In this document: positions 63,999 through 64,000 of the stretch, piece after piece | How the letters are laid out: each line of letters begins with the position of its first letter | Numbering within the stretch: the first letter of the stretch is position 1 | Program-made: the position numbers and the translations under genes | Assembly: GCA_019918135.1 (NCBI GenBank) | Contig: WBZZ01005954.1 | Location: 1-64,000, forward strand | Direction: 5' to 3' | Source of the DNA: Paulinella micropora | Lineage: Eukaryota; Cercozoa; Imbricatea; Euglyphida; Paulinellidae | DNA length: 64,000 nt | Notes under the pieces: generated by a model | Database searches by the model: none | What the model was told of the DNA's origin: nothing | What the model saw: the letters and a program-made list of their open reading frames with translations, nothing else

Positions 63999-64000
63999 GG

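Noticed and set aside
1-64000. tRNA or rRNA genes
   Set aside because: I saw no cloverleaf with TTCGA-type arm and no rRNA-like sequence, though a dedicated scan was not possible.
1-64000. Retrovirus-like, LTR or Polinton-type element
   Set aside because: No reverse transcriptase, integrase, LTR pair or Polinton gene set is visible. The direct repeats are short and lack element structure.

Overview
The window looks like part of a large double-stranded DNA virus of a microbial eukaryote, or a virus-derived segment in a protist genome. The reasons are: dense, mostly uninterrupted genes on both strands with short gaps; convergent genes whose ends overlap by 4 to 29 bases; TATA-like A/T boxes before starts and TTTAATTAAA-type signals at gene ends; a replication protein that joins an archaeo-eukaryotic primase (AEP) to a herpesvirus UL9-type origin-binding helicase; an ERCC4-family nuclease; a RecB-type PD-(D/E)XK nuclease; a C48/Ulp1-like protease candidate; a NADAR domain; and many multi-pass membrane or secreted proteins with no family I recognise. 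No capsid protein, DNA polymerase, packaging ATPase or RNA polymerase is present, so I cannot assign a lineage or tell a free virus from an integrated one. AEP plus origin-binding helicase plus ERCC4 is reminiscent of asfarvirus-like members of Nucleocytoviricota, but this is weak.

Layout. 0-2.6 kb: GC-rich dispersed repeats and one uncertain gene. 2.7-8.3 kb (minus): a CoiA-like nuclease and the primase/origin-binding helicase, whose primase part looks broken in about three places or spliced. 8.4-12.7 kb: repeats, a mucin-like surface protein, and two displaced fragments of the helicase gene that flank it. 12.8-21.2 kb: small and multi-pass membrane proteins, coiled-coil proteins and a PD-(D/E)XK nuclease. 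21.4-31.1 kb (plus): ERCC4 nuclease, a duplicated-domain protein, a protease-like protein and a large secreted EGF-containing protein. 31.2-43.2 kb: an accessory zone rich in repeats, with a Sel1-repeat gene, a kinase-like protein, a coiled-coil protein, degraded LRR sequence and a NADAR protein. 43.9-50 kb (plus): a small membrane protein and four tandem secreted paralogues. 50-60 kb (minus): an RGS-domain protein and a 2871-residue class C GPCR. 60.2-64 kb (minus): a putative GPI-anchored surface protein and two broken copies of the secreted family.

The most striking content is the pair at 50-60 kb. The receptor has six periplasmic-binding-protein-like modules separated by cysteine-rich linkers, then a GABA-B/metabotropic-type seven-helix domain. 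It is followed on the same strand by an RGS-domain protein with a RanBP2-type zinc finger. Together they look like a transferable heterotrimeric G-protein signalling cassette.

The sequence is unusually rich in long G/C runs (up to 18 G) and in GA/CT microsatellites. Several genes look interrupted; decay and homopolymer-length errors in the assembly are both possible causes.
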